Shown in pieces: positions 24,513-33,335 of a stretch of 48,885 nt of DNA (the first letter of the stretch is position 1; each line of letters starts with the position of its first letter). Both the position numbers and the translations under genes were made by a program. The notes below the pieces were generated by a model, which was not told the origin of the DNA, made no database searches, and worked only from the letters and a program-made list of their open reading frames with translations. The DNA comes from Clostridia bacterium (GTDB lineage Bacteria; Bacillota; Clostridia; Oscillospirales; Acutalibacteraceae). The stretch lies in assembly GCA_017517665.1 (NCBI GenBank), contig JAFWYP010000056.1, positions 1 to 48,885 on the forward strand, read 5' to 3'.

Positions 24513-25169
24513 ATGCCCTTGAAGCAAGGTAAATATACAGTCTGTCTGCCGACCGCACCGGGAATTGCAGGCTATGCTTCTGTAGTAGGGAAAAAAGAGG
24601 GTGAAGGTCCTCTTAAGGATAAATTTGACCGTGTTTATGAAGACGGTTCTATGGGCGAAAAATCGTGGGAAAAAGCGGAGAGCATAATTCACGGTGATGC
24701 AGTATCGAGAGCAATAGAAAAAGCAGAATTTGCCGCGGGAGATATTGATGTTATATTTGCAGGAGATTTGCTTAACCAATGCATCGGAACAACATTCGGA
24801 ATAAGAGAACTCGGTATTCCGTTTGCGGGTATGTACGGTGCGTGTTCAACAATGGCGCTTTCCATGGCGGCTGCTGCGGTTTGCGTTGACTCAAGAATTG
24901 TGCAAAAGGCAGTTGCATCAACCTCATCGCATTTTTGCTCTGCGGAAAAACAGTTCAGAATGCCACTTGAATACGGCGGTCAGCGTACGCCCACAGCCCA
25001 ATGGACGGCAACTGCGGCAGGCGCGGTTGTTATTTCCGATACCAATGCAAAAGTTTGTGTTGAAAAGGTTATTATCGGAAGAATACAGGATTACGGCATC
25101 AAAGATCCGAATAATATGGGGGCGGCTATGGCACCCGTTGATGTTAAACTAACACCATACCCGATTTGA
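24513..25169 (+). pseudogene. spoVAD: SpoVAD, truncated (C-terminal third missing)
   Basis: The 218 residues match the first two thirds of SpoVAD, a thiolase-like protein needed for dipicolinic acid uptake into spores: KSWEKAESIIHGDAVSRAIEKA, FAGDLLNQCIGTT, FGACS-like YGACSTMALSM, STSSHFCSAEKQFR, LEYGGQRTP, GAVVIS, and GAAMAP. Intact SpoVAD is about 335-340 residues and continues after MAP with AADTI...; here the frame changes to VDVKLTPYPI and stops. No frame downstream restores the missing part. No spoVAC or spoVAE is adjacent; an AAGGAGGT at 25210-25217 has no gene after it. ATG 24513 has a TGAGGTGA site. Probably a deletion product or misassembly seam, and probably inactive. Confidence 0.75.
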
Positions 25170-25249
25170 CTGCAAATACGGCACACGATTATCATACAAA
25201 AATAAAAAGTAAGGAGGTAAATTAAAAGTTTATATTAATGTGTAAATTA

Positions 25250-25278
25250 TTGTATTTTTTTAATCTGTATGTTAAAAT
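25250..25278 (+). promoter_or_regulatory. Promoter for the LCP-epimerase-PqqD unit
   Basis: TTGTAT (25250-25255), 17-base spacer, TAAAAT (25273-25278), 41 bases before the LCP start. Upstream 25170-25249 contains only an orphan ribosome-site-like AAGGAGGT and no gene. Confidence 0.6.
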
Positions 25279-25318
25279 ATAAATAACTACAGAAATTTAA
25301 GTTAAATCGGGTGCTTTT

Positions 25319-26485
25319 ATGAAAAAAGATAAGAAATCAAAGAAAAAGAGAATACTTGCGTTGTTGTTGCTTATTCCTTTTGTGCTGATTATAGGTACTG
25401 TTGCAGGTGTAACCTTGCCTCTTATCATAGGGTATCATACAAATTCCTACGAAAAAGCAGAAATAGTTGAAAGAACAGATGAATATGTTGTTCCCGAAAC
25501 CGATCCTCAGCCTTCAGAATGGGCAGATGTTACCATTCATGAAAACGAAGTCGGCAGAGATTATACAGAGGTTCAGGAAACTCTTGCAAACAATGTCAAC
25601 AAAGGCGGAAGCAGCAACAAAAAGGGTGACGGTCTTGACAGAAACGCATCTTTCGGCAGAAACGAAAATGTAAAGAGTGTTTACGGAAAAACACCTATTT
25701 ATAAGGTTGAAAAGAAAGACCCGAATATCGAGAATATTCTTGTTATCGGAACCGACTCGCGAGATGTTACCCGTGAAAGAGGCAGAAGCGATGCCCTGAT
25801 AGTTGTGTCCTACAACAAGAAAACAGGTTCTGTCAAAATGATTTCAATTCTCCGAGATTCACTTGTTCCTATTGAAGGTCATAAGTGGAACAGAATTAAT
25901 GCTGCTTATTCATTTGACGGAGTCGGTCTTTGCATCAATACGGTTAATCAACTTTTTGATCTGGATATCCAGCGCTTTGTGGTTGTTGATTTCAACGGTG
26001 TTACCGATTTTGTTGACAGAGCAGGCGGTATAACAATCAGTCTTACTCAGAAAGAAGTAGATTATCTTTCAAATTACAGCGGCGGTAAGGTGCATTACGA
26101 AGTCGGTCCGAACAAATTTAACGGCGACAGAACGCTTGCATATATGCGAATCCGAAAGATTGACAGCGACTTCAAGCGTACCGAAAGACAGAGAAAGGTC
26201 ATTGAAACTCTTGCGAAAAAGATAATCACCGAAAAGAGTCTTTCGGAGATATATGATCTTACAAACTTTGCATTCGGTCTTGTCAAAACAAACATCAGCC
26301 TTACGGAACTGACATCCGTTATCGGTAATGTTGCAACAGATGCAATGAGAAGTGGTCTTGACATTGAATCGCATCATGTTCCGTTCAGTGATGCTTATAC
26401 CTATAAAAGATACAACGGAATGGCAATTGTTTCATTTGATATAAACGATGCCGCAAGAAGAGTAAATAAAATAATTTACGGATAA
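25319..26485 (+). CDS. LytR-CpsA-Psr (LCP) family protein
   Basis: 388 residues. Basic N-terminus, membrane helix (about 12-38), long polar linker (about 45-125), then the LCP domain: NILVIGTDSR, RGRSDALIVVSYN, ISILRDSLVPI, RINAAYSFDG, and YMRIRKIDSDFKRTERQR with the pyrophosphate-binding arginines. LCP proteins attach lipid-linked glycopolymers (teichoic acid, capsule) to peptidoglycan outside the membrane. First gene of a three-gene plus-strand unit with a nucleotide-sugar epimerase and a PqqD-like protein, facing the large glycan operon that carries a second LCP gene (32409-33332). Confidence 0.93.
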   Translation: MKKDKKSKKKRILALLLLIPFVLIIGTVAGVTLPLIIGYHTNSYEKAEIVERTDEYVVPETDPQPSEWADVTIHENEVGRDYTEVQETLANNVNKGGSSNKKGDGLDRNASFGRNENVKSVYGKTPIYKVEKKDPNIENILVIGTDSRDVTRERGRSDALIVVSYNKKTGSVKMISILRDSLVPIEGHKWNRINAAYSFDGVGLCINTVNQLFDLDIQRFVVVDFNGVTDFVDRAGGITISLTQKEVDYLSNYSGGKVHYEVGPNKFNGDRTLAYMRIRKIDSDFKRTERQRKVIETLAKKIITEKSLSEIYDLTNFAFGLVKTNISLTELTSVIGNVATDAMRSGLDIESHHVPFSDAYTYKRYNGMAIVSFDINDAARRVNKIIYG

Positions 26486-26494
26486 GGTGAAATT

Positions 26495-27565
26495 ATGTTA
26501 GCTCAGAATGTTAATCTCAACGGAAAAACAGTGCTTGTAACGGGTGCGGCAGGCTTTATCGGTTCAAACCTCGTTACCGAGCTTATGAAAACCGTAGGAA
26601 ATATTAAAATAGTCGGTATCGACAACATGAATGATTACTATGATGTTTCCATCAAGGAATACAGACTCAAGGAAATCGAAAAACTCGCCGATGAAAAAAG
26701 CGAGTGCGAATGGATATTTATCAAAGGCAATATTGCTGACAGAAAACTAATTGATGAGTGCTTTGAAAAATACAGCTTTGATGTTGTTGTCAACCTCGCT
26801 GCTCAGGCAGGCGTGCGTTATTCGATAACAAACCCCGATGTCTATATCGAAAGCAACATAATCGGCTTTTATAATATCCTTGAAGCTTGCCGTAATCATC
26901 CTGTTGAGCATCTTGTTTACGCTTCATCTTCGAGTGTTTACGGCTCGAACAAGAAAATTCCCTACAGCACAGACGACAAGGTGGATAATCCCGTCAGCCT
27001 CTATGCGGCAACAAAGAAGAGCAATGAACTTATGGCTCATTCTTATTCGAAGCTTTATAATATTCCCTCAACGGGTCTTCGCTTCTTCACGGTTTACGGT
27101 CCTGCAGGCAGACCCGACATGGCATATTTCGGTTTCACAAACAAGCTGAGAAACGGCGAAAATATTCAGATTTTCAATTTCGGCAATTGCAAGAGGGATT
27201 TCACTTTTGTTGACGATATCGTTGAAGGTGTCAAACAAGTTATGCAGTGTGCGCCCGAAAAAGAAAACGGTGAGGATGGACTTCCCGTTCCGCCTTACAG
27301 AGTTTATAATATCGGCAACAACAGTCCCGAGAATCTTCTTGATTTTGTTGATATTCTCCAGCAGGAACTTATCCGTGCAGAAGTTTTGCCTGCCGATTAC
27401 GACTTCGAGGCTCACAAACAGCTTGTTCCCATGCAGGCAGGCGATGTACCCGTAACATATGCCGACACATCCGCACTTGAAAGAGATTTCGGATTCAAAC
27501 CCTCAACCTCTCTTCGTGACGGTCTCCGCAAATTCGCAGAGTGGTATAAAGAATTCTATATGTGA
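26495..27565 (+). CDS. NAD-dependent nucleotide-sugar epimerase, UDP-glucuronate 4-epimerase-like
   Basis: 356 residues, extended short-chain dehydrogenase. Seen: VTGAAGFIGSNL (NAD-binding GxxGxxG), DNMNDYYDVSIKEYRL, typical of the UDP-glucuronate 4-epimerase/CapI group, NLAAQAGVRYSI, SSSSVYG, the YAATKK catalytic Tyr-Lys, and GPAGRPDMAYFGFT with RDFTFVDDIVEG. Likely converts UDP-glucuronate to UDP-galacturonate, feeding the surface polymer. Ten bases after the LCP stop; GGTGA before the ATG. Confidence 0.9.
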   Translation: MLAQNVNLNGKTVLVTGAAGFIGSNLVTELMKTVGNIKIVGIDNMNDYYDVSIKEYRLKEIEKLADEKSECEWIFIKGNIADRKLIDECFEKYSFDVVVNLAAQAGVRYSITNPDVYIESNIIGFYNILEACRNHPVEHLVYASSSSVYGSNKKIPYSTDDKVDNPVSLYAATKKSNELMAHSYSKLYNIPSTGLRFFTVYGPAGRPDMAYFGFTNKLRNGENIQIFNFGNCKRDFTFVDDIVEGVKQVMQCAPEKENGEDGLPVPPYRVYNIGNNSPENLLDFVDILQQELIRAEVLPADYDFEAHKQLVPMQAGDVPVTYADTSALERDFGFKPSTSLRDGLRKFAEWYKEFYM

Positions 27566-27574
27566 GGTAATGAT

Positions 27575-27847
27575 ATGGAAAACAAGAAATACAGCATAAA
27601 ACAGGGCTATGTTGTCCGAGAAATCGCAGGTGAATTTATTGCGGTACCCGTTGATTCATCATGCGGAACAAACATAATCATCCTCAATCCCGTCAGCAAA
27701 CTTCTTTGGGATGAACTCCGACAGGAAAAATCGTTTGATGAATTGCTTGATGCAATGCTTAAAAATTACAGCGTTCCAAAAGAAGAAGCAGAATCAGACC
27801 TTAAAGATTTCCTGATGCAGCTTGTAGAAAACGGATTACTCAATTAA
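27575..27847 (+). CDS. PqqD family protein (RiPP recognition element-like)
   Basis: 90 residues with the full PqqD fold pattern: GYVVREIAGEFIAVPVD, IIILNPVSKLLWDEL, then KSFDELLDAMLKNY, and a winged-helix end FLMQLVENGLL. Proteins of this fold bind leader peptides of ribosomally made peptides, but stand-alone copies next to LCP, nucleotidyltransferase (PF14907-type) and surface-polymer genes are seen in Clostridia and their role there is not clear. It starts nine bases after the epimerase. No precursor peptide or radical SAM gene was found near it; the SCIFF system (4.4-5.9 kb) has its own fused domain. Confidence 0.88.
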   Translation: MENKKYSIKQGYVVREIAGEFIAVPVDSSCGTNIIILNPVSKLLWDELRQEKSFDELLDAMLKNYSVPKEEAESDLKDFLMQLVENGLLN

Positions 27848-27849
27848 AA

Positions 27850-27888
27850 CCAAAGGCTTGTATGGTTGATACCATACAAGCCTTTATG
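27850..27888. terminator. Bidirectional terminator between PqqD-like gene and glycan operon
   Basis: AAAGGCTTGTATGGT (27852-27866) and ACCATACAAGCCTTT (27871-27885) form a perfect 15-bp stem. It sits between two converging transcription units and can serve both. Confidence 0.88.
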
Positions 27889-27890
27889 CA

Positions 27891-29081
27891 TTATTGATGT
27901 GAAGTGATTGCATAAATTACTATATCGGGAGAAGTGGATTTGATATAGTCTTCTAAAGAATCTGAATATTCTCTTATATCTATACAATCTAATTTTTCAA
28001 AAACCAGTGCTAAGTAAGGAGCGACAACACAACCGTATGAATCCATAACTATCAAAGCAGTTTTTCCTGAGAAGATATTATTGTTTTGAATGTTAACAAT
28101 ACTGTGATTTCCTTGCATATAAGCGGCATATGCAGTACCTTCTTGATTTAACAATTTGTCAGGAGTGATATTGTTTTTTTCGTGAATCATTGTTTCATAA
28201 AAATTCCCGGTTTTATTAAAGTTTATGTCTTTTATATTAACCGTTAAATTGGTTTGGAAAGAAGGATACACAACATCGAAATCATCGATTTCACCATATA
28301 AACTACCGACTCGTTTTCCTTGTGAGCCCAAAAAAGATTTAGGATAGTTTTTGGTTTGGTAGTTTTCTATGCTGAAAATATCGACATCCATATTCCAAGC
28401 ATACATATTATTGATAGCTGAGCATATGTTCTCACACACCCACAGTCCTGCTTGAGGAGTCCAATGATGATCTGTTTTATAAAACAGCGAATATTTATCT
28501 ATGTTCTGAGTTGTTATTATTTCTTCTAAATCTAAAACTAGAATACCATTGTTTTCCAATATAGGCTTGATTTCGTTGAAGTTTGATGAATAAATATGTG
28601 GATAATAATCCGGCAACAATTCAGTGTTTGTAGTGTTTTTTGAAATTTTATTTATATATAACAACTCACTGTCATAAGAATCACATATTGATTTCAAATT
28701 TATCAGATAATCTTTTAATCCAGTTAAATCAGAATTATAATTTTCTTTAAATGTGAGGTGTCCGTTATTTAATTTAACTGTTTCGTGGTTTTTATCAGCA
28801 TCATTAATCAAAGTGCGTCCAAGTAATTTTTGAATTCCACCATATGAATGGATAAAACAATCATGTAAGATAAAATATTCATTTATTCTTTCGTCAAAAA
28901 CCTTGAAAGAATTTCCGACTTTTTCTAAAAAACTGCTTTCTTGAGAGGTGTTTAAATATCCTCTTGCCAGACCGCCGAAAATCTTTATAGGGTTGGACAG
29001 TACAGATAATACTCCACTTATCGCAATGAACAAAACAAATATAATTGCCAGAACGGATTTGCTTTTAGATTTGAGTTTCAT
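27891..29081 (-). CDS. DHHW/AlgX-like SGNH acyltransferase partner protein
   Basis: 396 residues. N-terminal membrane anchor (about 8-28) and an extracytoplasmic SGNH-hydrolase-like domain of the AlgX/AlgJ/DHHW type. Seen: YKTDHHWT with the DHHW block at residues 204-207, and VMDSYGCVVAPYLA carrying the probable nucleophile serine in the C-terminal third. With the MBOAT protein just upstream it should transfer acyl (usually acetyl) groups to a surface polysaccharide. I start at 29081 (MKLKSKSKS), after AAGGAGATTG; a longer frame to 29273 runs through the MBOAT gene. This pair is visibly more AT-rich than the glycolysis and Rnf genes. Last gene of the minus-strand operon. Confidence 0.85.
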   Translation of the reverse strand: MKLKSKSKSVLAIIFVLFIAISGVLSVLSNPIKIFGGLARGYLNTSQESSFLEKVGNSFKVFDERINEYFILHDCFIHSYGGIQKLLGRTLINDADKNHETVKLNNGHLTFKENYNSDLTGLKDYLINLKSICDSYDSELLYINKISKNTTNTELLPDYYPHIYSSNFNEIKPILENNGILVLDLEEIITTQNIDKYSLFYKTDHHWTPQAGLWVCENICSAINNMYAWNMDVDIFSIENYQTKNYPKSFLGSQGKRVGSLYGEIDDFDVVYPSFQTNLTVNIKDINFNKTGNFYETMIHEKNNITPDKLLNQEGTAYAAYMQGNHSIVNIQNNNIFSGKTALIVMDSYGCVVAPYLALVFEKLDCIDIREYSDSLEDYIKSTSPDIVIYAITSHQ

Positions 29082-29095
29082 ATAAAACAATCTCC

Positions 29096-30496
29096 TTAGA
29101 AATTGAAATAAATAAACGGATTGTACGTTCCTTTGACTATGTAAATAACACTTACCAAGAAAACTAGAGCTAATATTACAGAAACAACTATTTCGCCGAT
29201 TTTGTTTGCCAGATACTTTTCGTTCAGATGTTTTATAACAGGTGTAGAGCATACTGTTGCCAAAATAAAGCATATAATATTTTCTTTCAAGTAGAATAAA
29301 GCGCTGTTATCTACTATAGTTCCGGATAAACCTAACATCGATGCTATATAATTAACAGCATTTCCGACAGATTCAGACCTAAAAATTACCCATCCCATTA
29401 TAACAAAGAAAATCGTATAAATATATCGAATGGGTTTTGCTTTTTTTGTATTGTGTAATCCGGTTAACTTTTCGACAACCAGCAACATGAAGTACATAAG
29501 CCCCCAAAGGACAAATGTCCAGTTGGCGCCGTGCCATATTCCTGTTGCCAGCCATACAACAAACAAATTGAATATCATCCGACTTTTTTTCTCAACACGG
29601 CTTCCGCCTAACGGGAAGTACAGATAATCGCGGAACCAAGAGCCTAAAGAGATATGCCATCTGCGCCAAAATTCAGTAATAGAAAGCGAAATATAAGGGT
29701 AATCAAAATTTTCAAGAAAACGGAATCCAAACATACGTCCCAGTCCGATTGCCATATCGCTGTATCCGCCAAAATCAAAATAAATTTGGAAAGTATACGC
29801 AAGGGCGCCTATCCAAGCACCGGTCAAAGATAGTGAACTTACATTTGAATCAAAAAAATAATCCGCTACAACGGCCATAGTGTTGGCAATTAACACCTTT
29901 TTTCCAAGTCCGATAATAAATCTGAGAACTCCTTCGGAAAAATCTTCAAATGTTTCTTTCCTATTTTTGATTTGTTGAGCAACCGTTGCATATCGAACAA
30001 TGGGTCCTGCAATTAATTGAGGGAAAAAGGAAATATATAAACCTACATTTATGATATCACTTTGATATTCCTCGCCACGATATACATCTATTACATAAGA
30101 CATAGCTTGGAATGTAAAAAACGATATACCGATAGGTAAGGTTATAGATGGAATCGGAAAATCTGTTCCTATAAAAAGATTTATGTTTTCTATTGTATAT
30201 GATAGATATTTGAATACAAATAAAAATGATAAATTGACTATAACTGAGATTGTTACTGCAAGCTTCTTTTTTTGTTGTGAGCTGTTTTGAGAAATATACT
30301 TTCCCCAAAAGTAGTTGATTATAATTGATATCAACATAACGAAAACAAACGCTGGTTCTCCCCAAGCATAAAAGAATATGCTTAGAATACATAAGAAAAT
30401 ATTTTGTAATCTGCGATTGCTTCTAAGAGCAGTATAATATATTGCTATGGCAAAGGGTAAAAATATAAACAAAAAAATTGCACTTGAAAACAGCAT
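29096..30496 (-). CDS. MBOAT family O-acyltransferase (AlgI-like)
   Basis: 466 residues, about eleven membrane helices. Family signature: FWRRWHISLGSWFRDYLYF (His281) and the putative active site GIWHGANWTF (His322). It carries acyl groups across the membrane for the DHHW/AlgX-like partner encoded next (14 bases away). TTTLPIGISFFTFQAMSYV-type segments fit AlgI/DltB relatives. AGGAGGCACAGC before the ATG. It follows the protease gene by about 63 bases with no terminator visible between them. Confidence 0.93.
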   Translation of the reverse strand: MLFSSAIFLFIFLPFAIAIYYTALRSNRRLQNIFLCILSIFFYAWGEPAFVFVMLISIIINYFWGKYISQNSSQQKKKLAVTISVIVNLSFLFVFKYLSYTIENINLFIGTDFPIPSITLPIGISFFTFQAMSYVIDVYRGEEYQSDIINVGLYISFFPQLIAGPIVRYATVAQQIKNRKETFEDFSEGVLRFIIGLGKKVLIANTMAVVADYFFDSNVSSLSLTGAWIGALAYTFQIYFDFGGYSDMAIGLGRMFGFRFLENFDYPYISLSITEFWRRWHISLGSWFRDYLYFPLGGSRVEKKSRMIFNLFVVWLATGIWHGANWTFVLWGLMYFMLLVVEKLTGLHNTKKAKPIRYIYTIFFVIMGWVIFRSESVGNAVNYIASMLGLSGTIVDNSALFYLKENIICFILATVCSTPVIKHLNEKYLANKIGEIVVSVILALVFLVSVIYIVKGTYNPFIYFNF

Positions 30497-30559
30497 GCTG
30501 TGCCTCCTGATAAAAATCCTTGGCTAAAACAATCATCATCCATTTTTAAGGGGTGGTGG

Positions 30560-32394
30560 TTATAATCTTATCAAGGCTTGGAATACAGTTCTGTTGATAT
30601 TGAAAAGATTCTTGAAGAAAGAAATCAGTTTCTGGAAGAAGCCTGATTTAACAGTAACTGTTTGCAAATCATACACTTCATTGCCGTTTTTATCAATGAC
30701 AATATCTCCGTTTGCATCAACAAGCTTTACGGTTATTTCAACGCTTCCGCTTTCGGGCGAAACCTCAAATGTGTTTCCTCACCGCTTTTAATTCCGTCAA
30801 CATACCACCAGACATATGTATTATCGGGTTGGTTTGCTGTTTCTGCGGTAAGGCGAAGGATATCGCCGTAGTTGATTGTTTTGGTGCTGGGATTGTTTCT
30901 GATTTTAAGAGTTGCAATAGCTTCAGGTGCTTTTTCTGTTATTGTAACAGTTGCCGTGTCCTGTATACCGTTACCGCTTGTGACTGTGAGAGTGGTAACA
31001 CCTGCCGAAACAGCGGTAACAATATTTCCGTCAATGGAAACATTGCTGTTGTCTGCGGAGAGAGTGAACGATTTGTCGGTTGCATTATCAGGGGACAGTA
31101 TAGGAGTGATTTCCAATGTGTCACCGACATAAAGTGCGTATGAGCTTTGAGGAAATCGGATTGAGTCAACGGGGATTTTTGTTGATTTTGGGATATTGCC
31201 GAGTTTCAGAACACCCCAACCGTAATAAATATCTTTTCCTGCTGCACCAAGGTCTTGTGCATTTGATGTTAAAGTGTTTCTTACTTGTTGGCTATTGCAT
31301 TCGGGATTATCGAGAATGAACATGGCTGCCGCAGCAGAAACAAAAGCGGTGGATAAAGAAGTGCCGTTCAGAGTAATTCTTTCACCCATAGCGTTGTAAC
31401 AGGACACTGCTTCACCGGGTGCGGCCAAATCAACTTCATTTCCGAAATTTGAGAAGATTTCGGAAAAAACAAGGTCTTCATTAACAGAGGATACGGTGAG
31501 TACATTTTCGCAGTGAGACGGGCAGAAATCTTTGGTGTCACTTTCGGAGTTTCCTGCACATACAACCATTGTTACGCCTTTTCCTTCCGCATAATCAACA
31601 GCGTCTTCAAGTGCATTGCAATTGTAAAGAATGGCACACAGACTTAAATTAATAACATCAGCGCCGTTATCAACGGCATAAATAATTCCGTTGATAATAT
31701 TCAGAAGAGTACCCTCTTCGGATCCGAGAACTCTCACTGGCATGATTTTTACCGGGATATCACGGGTGCAGTCTGCCACTATGCTTGCAAGGGCTGTTCC
31801 GTGACTTTTAGGACTTGCATCTTCATAAGCATTATTATCGTTTTCGAAGAAATCATAGCCCGGAACGAGCTTGTCTTTGATAAAATCAATGTCTTCGCAT
31901 CCGCTGTCAACTATGGCAACGGTTACGCTTCTGCCTGATACAGTCGGAGAAATTTTCTGTGAATAAACATCAGCCTCAATTGCTTCAACGCCCCATGACA
32001 GATGTTCCTCAGTTAATTCCAGAGCCTCTGTGTATACAGGTCTGTCACGTTCAGCATAGATGATGTCGGGATTTTTATTCAATTTTTCAAGGCATGAAAG
32101 AAGCTTTTTCTCTGATGAAAACTGCAGAACAAATCTTCCGTCTCTTGATATAACGGTATCCGATGCGCCTGAAAAAACGGAGTCAGAAGGCTGTTTGCTG
32201 AATTTTCCTATGATTCTCAGCATGGAATCTGTATCATCGTTTTTAATGATTTCTGCTGTCGTTTTTGCAAAATCATTATTTGTTGTTGCAGTGTTGATTA
32301 CCGTTTTTGCGGCAAAAACCGTTCCGCTTGAAAAACATGAAAAGCAGATAATCAGAGCAAGCAATAAAGCAGATAGTTTCTTAACTTTTTTCAT
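30560..32394 (-). CDS. Secreted subtilisin-like (S8) protease with Big_2 domain, frameshifted near C-terminus
   Basis: Signal peptide (1-29), inhibitor-I9-like propeptide (about 84-122, FVLQFSSEKKLL... YAERDRPV), catalytic domain with complete triad Asp163 (IVDSG), His198 (SHGTALA), Ser346 (NGTSLS) and oxyanion Asn282 (CAGN), then a bacterial Ig-like Big_2 domain (about 405-480) and a second beta domain. The frame as read stops at 30733. Adding one base near 30770 lets it continue FEVSPESGSVEITVKLVDAN and end at 30560 with an amphipathic tail FFQKLISFFKNLFNIN, giving 611 residues. That tail is of a type common at the end of clostridial surface proteins. Starts 14 bases after the LCP gene. Likely matures or turns over envelope proteins; target unknown. 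Confidence 0.85.
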
Positions 32395-32408
32395 TTATTT
32401 CACCTTTT

Positions 32409-33332
32409 TCACATCGGCAGATATTCTTCAAAAATCAGTTTTTTGATTTCATAGAGGTTGGGTACAAGGACTGCCATTCCCCGTATCGTTGCATTTTCAT
32501 AATTTCCCTGCGAGGGAATGCTGTAACTTTGAGTTTCGAGTTCTCCAAACGAAGATGCCAATGTCAGCGCCAGAGTCATAACTTCGTCATCGGTCATATC
32601 TGTTGACATAAGCGGGAAAATTTCGCTGAAAAACATTGCAAGTTCCGTGAGCGAATATGTTTTTGCTTTTTCAAAAACGGAATTCATGATTTTTCTCTGT
32701 CTTTCCGTTCGTTGAAAATCGCTGTCAATCTTTCGGATTCTTGCATAAGTCAGTGCCTGATTGCCGTTAAGAGTGCAAACACCTTCATTTGCTCCGACAA
32801 TTTCGGCTTCTTCCTTGGTGAGTTCGATTTCGACTCCGCCGATTGTGTCTATGATTTTTTCAAAGCCTTCAAAATCAGATTCGAGACATCCGTCAACGGA
32901 GATTCCGAAATTCAACTCAAGTGTTTCTTTGAGAAGTTCAAATCCTCCGTATGCATATGCCGCGTTGAGTCGGTTATCATCATAACCCGGAATCTGAACA
33001 TAGAGGTCGCGCAGGAACGATATCAACGAAAGCTTGCTTGTTTCGGGATTGAAACTGCAAAGAATCATCGCATCCGAGCGCTGCCTGTCTTCACCCTCGC
33101 GTCTGTCCTGACCGATAAGCAGGATATTGACGAGTCCGTCGTTGTCTACGGTTTTGTATTCATCACCGTTCCAACTGACAGTAACGGATGTTGCGGTTTC
33201 AGACAGTTTTTCGGTTTCGGAAACGGTTGTTGTTTCATTGCCGATGTTTTTATCATTGAAATGACCTATGGCAAAAACAGCACCGATTATAACGGCAACG
33301 GCAATCAAGGAAATAACTGCAATTTTTTTCAT
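32409..33332 (-). CDS. LytR-CpsA-Psr (LCP) family protein
   Basis: 307 residues. N-terminal membrane helix (5-22), short polar linker, LCP domain: NILLIGQDRREGEDRQRSD, LISFLRDLYVQIPGY, NRLNAAYAYGG, and YARIRKIDSDFQRTERQR. Same role as the copy at 25319-26485 (attachment of glycopolymer to the wall) but with a much shorter linker. Embedded in the glycan operon, 3 bases after the nucleotidyltransferase and 14 bases before the protease. It is the natural candidate to attach the polymer made by this operon. Confidence 0.93.
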   Translation of the reverse strand: MKKIAVISLIAVAVIIGAVFAIGHFNDKNIGNETTTVSETEKLSETATSVTVSWNGDEYKTVDNDGLVNILLIGQDRREGEDRQRSDAMILCSFNPETSKLSLISFLRDLYVQIPGYDDNRLNAAYAYGGFELLKETLELNFGISVDGCLESDFEGFEKIIDTIGGVEIELTKEEAEIVGANEGVCTLNGNQALTYARIRKIDSDFQRTERQRKIMNSVFEKAKTYSLTELAMFFSEIFPLMSTDMTDDEVMTLALTLASSFGELETQSYSIPSQGNYENATIRGMAVLVPNLYEIKKLIFEEYLPM

Positions 33333-33335
33333 AAA

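Noticed and set aside
25100-25318. Simple frameshift as the cause of spoVAD truncation
   Set aside because: None of the three plus-strand frames after 25140 resumes SpoVAD-like sequence, so missing sequence rather than a slip is indicated.
25170-25318. Riboswitch or T-box leader before the LCP gene
   Set aside because: No conserved helices or terminator/antiterminator pair could be drawn; only a promoter is visible.
27575-27847. PqqD-like protein as part of the SCIFF pathway
   Set aside because: The SCIFF maturase already has its own N-terminal recognition domain and lies 22 kb away.
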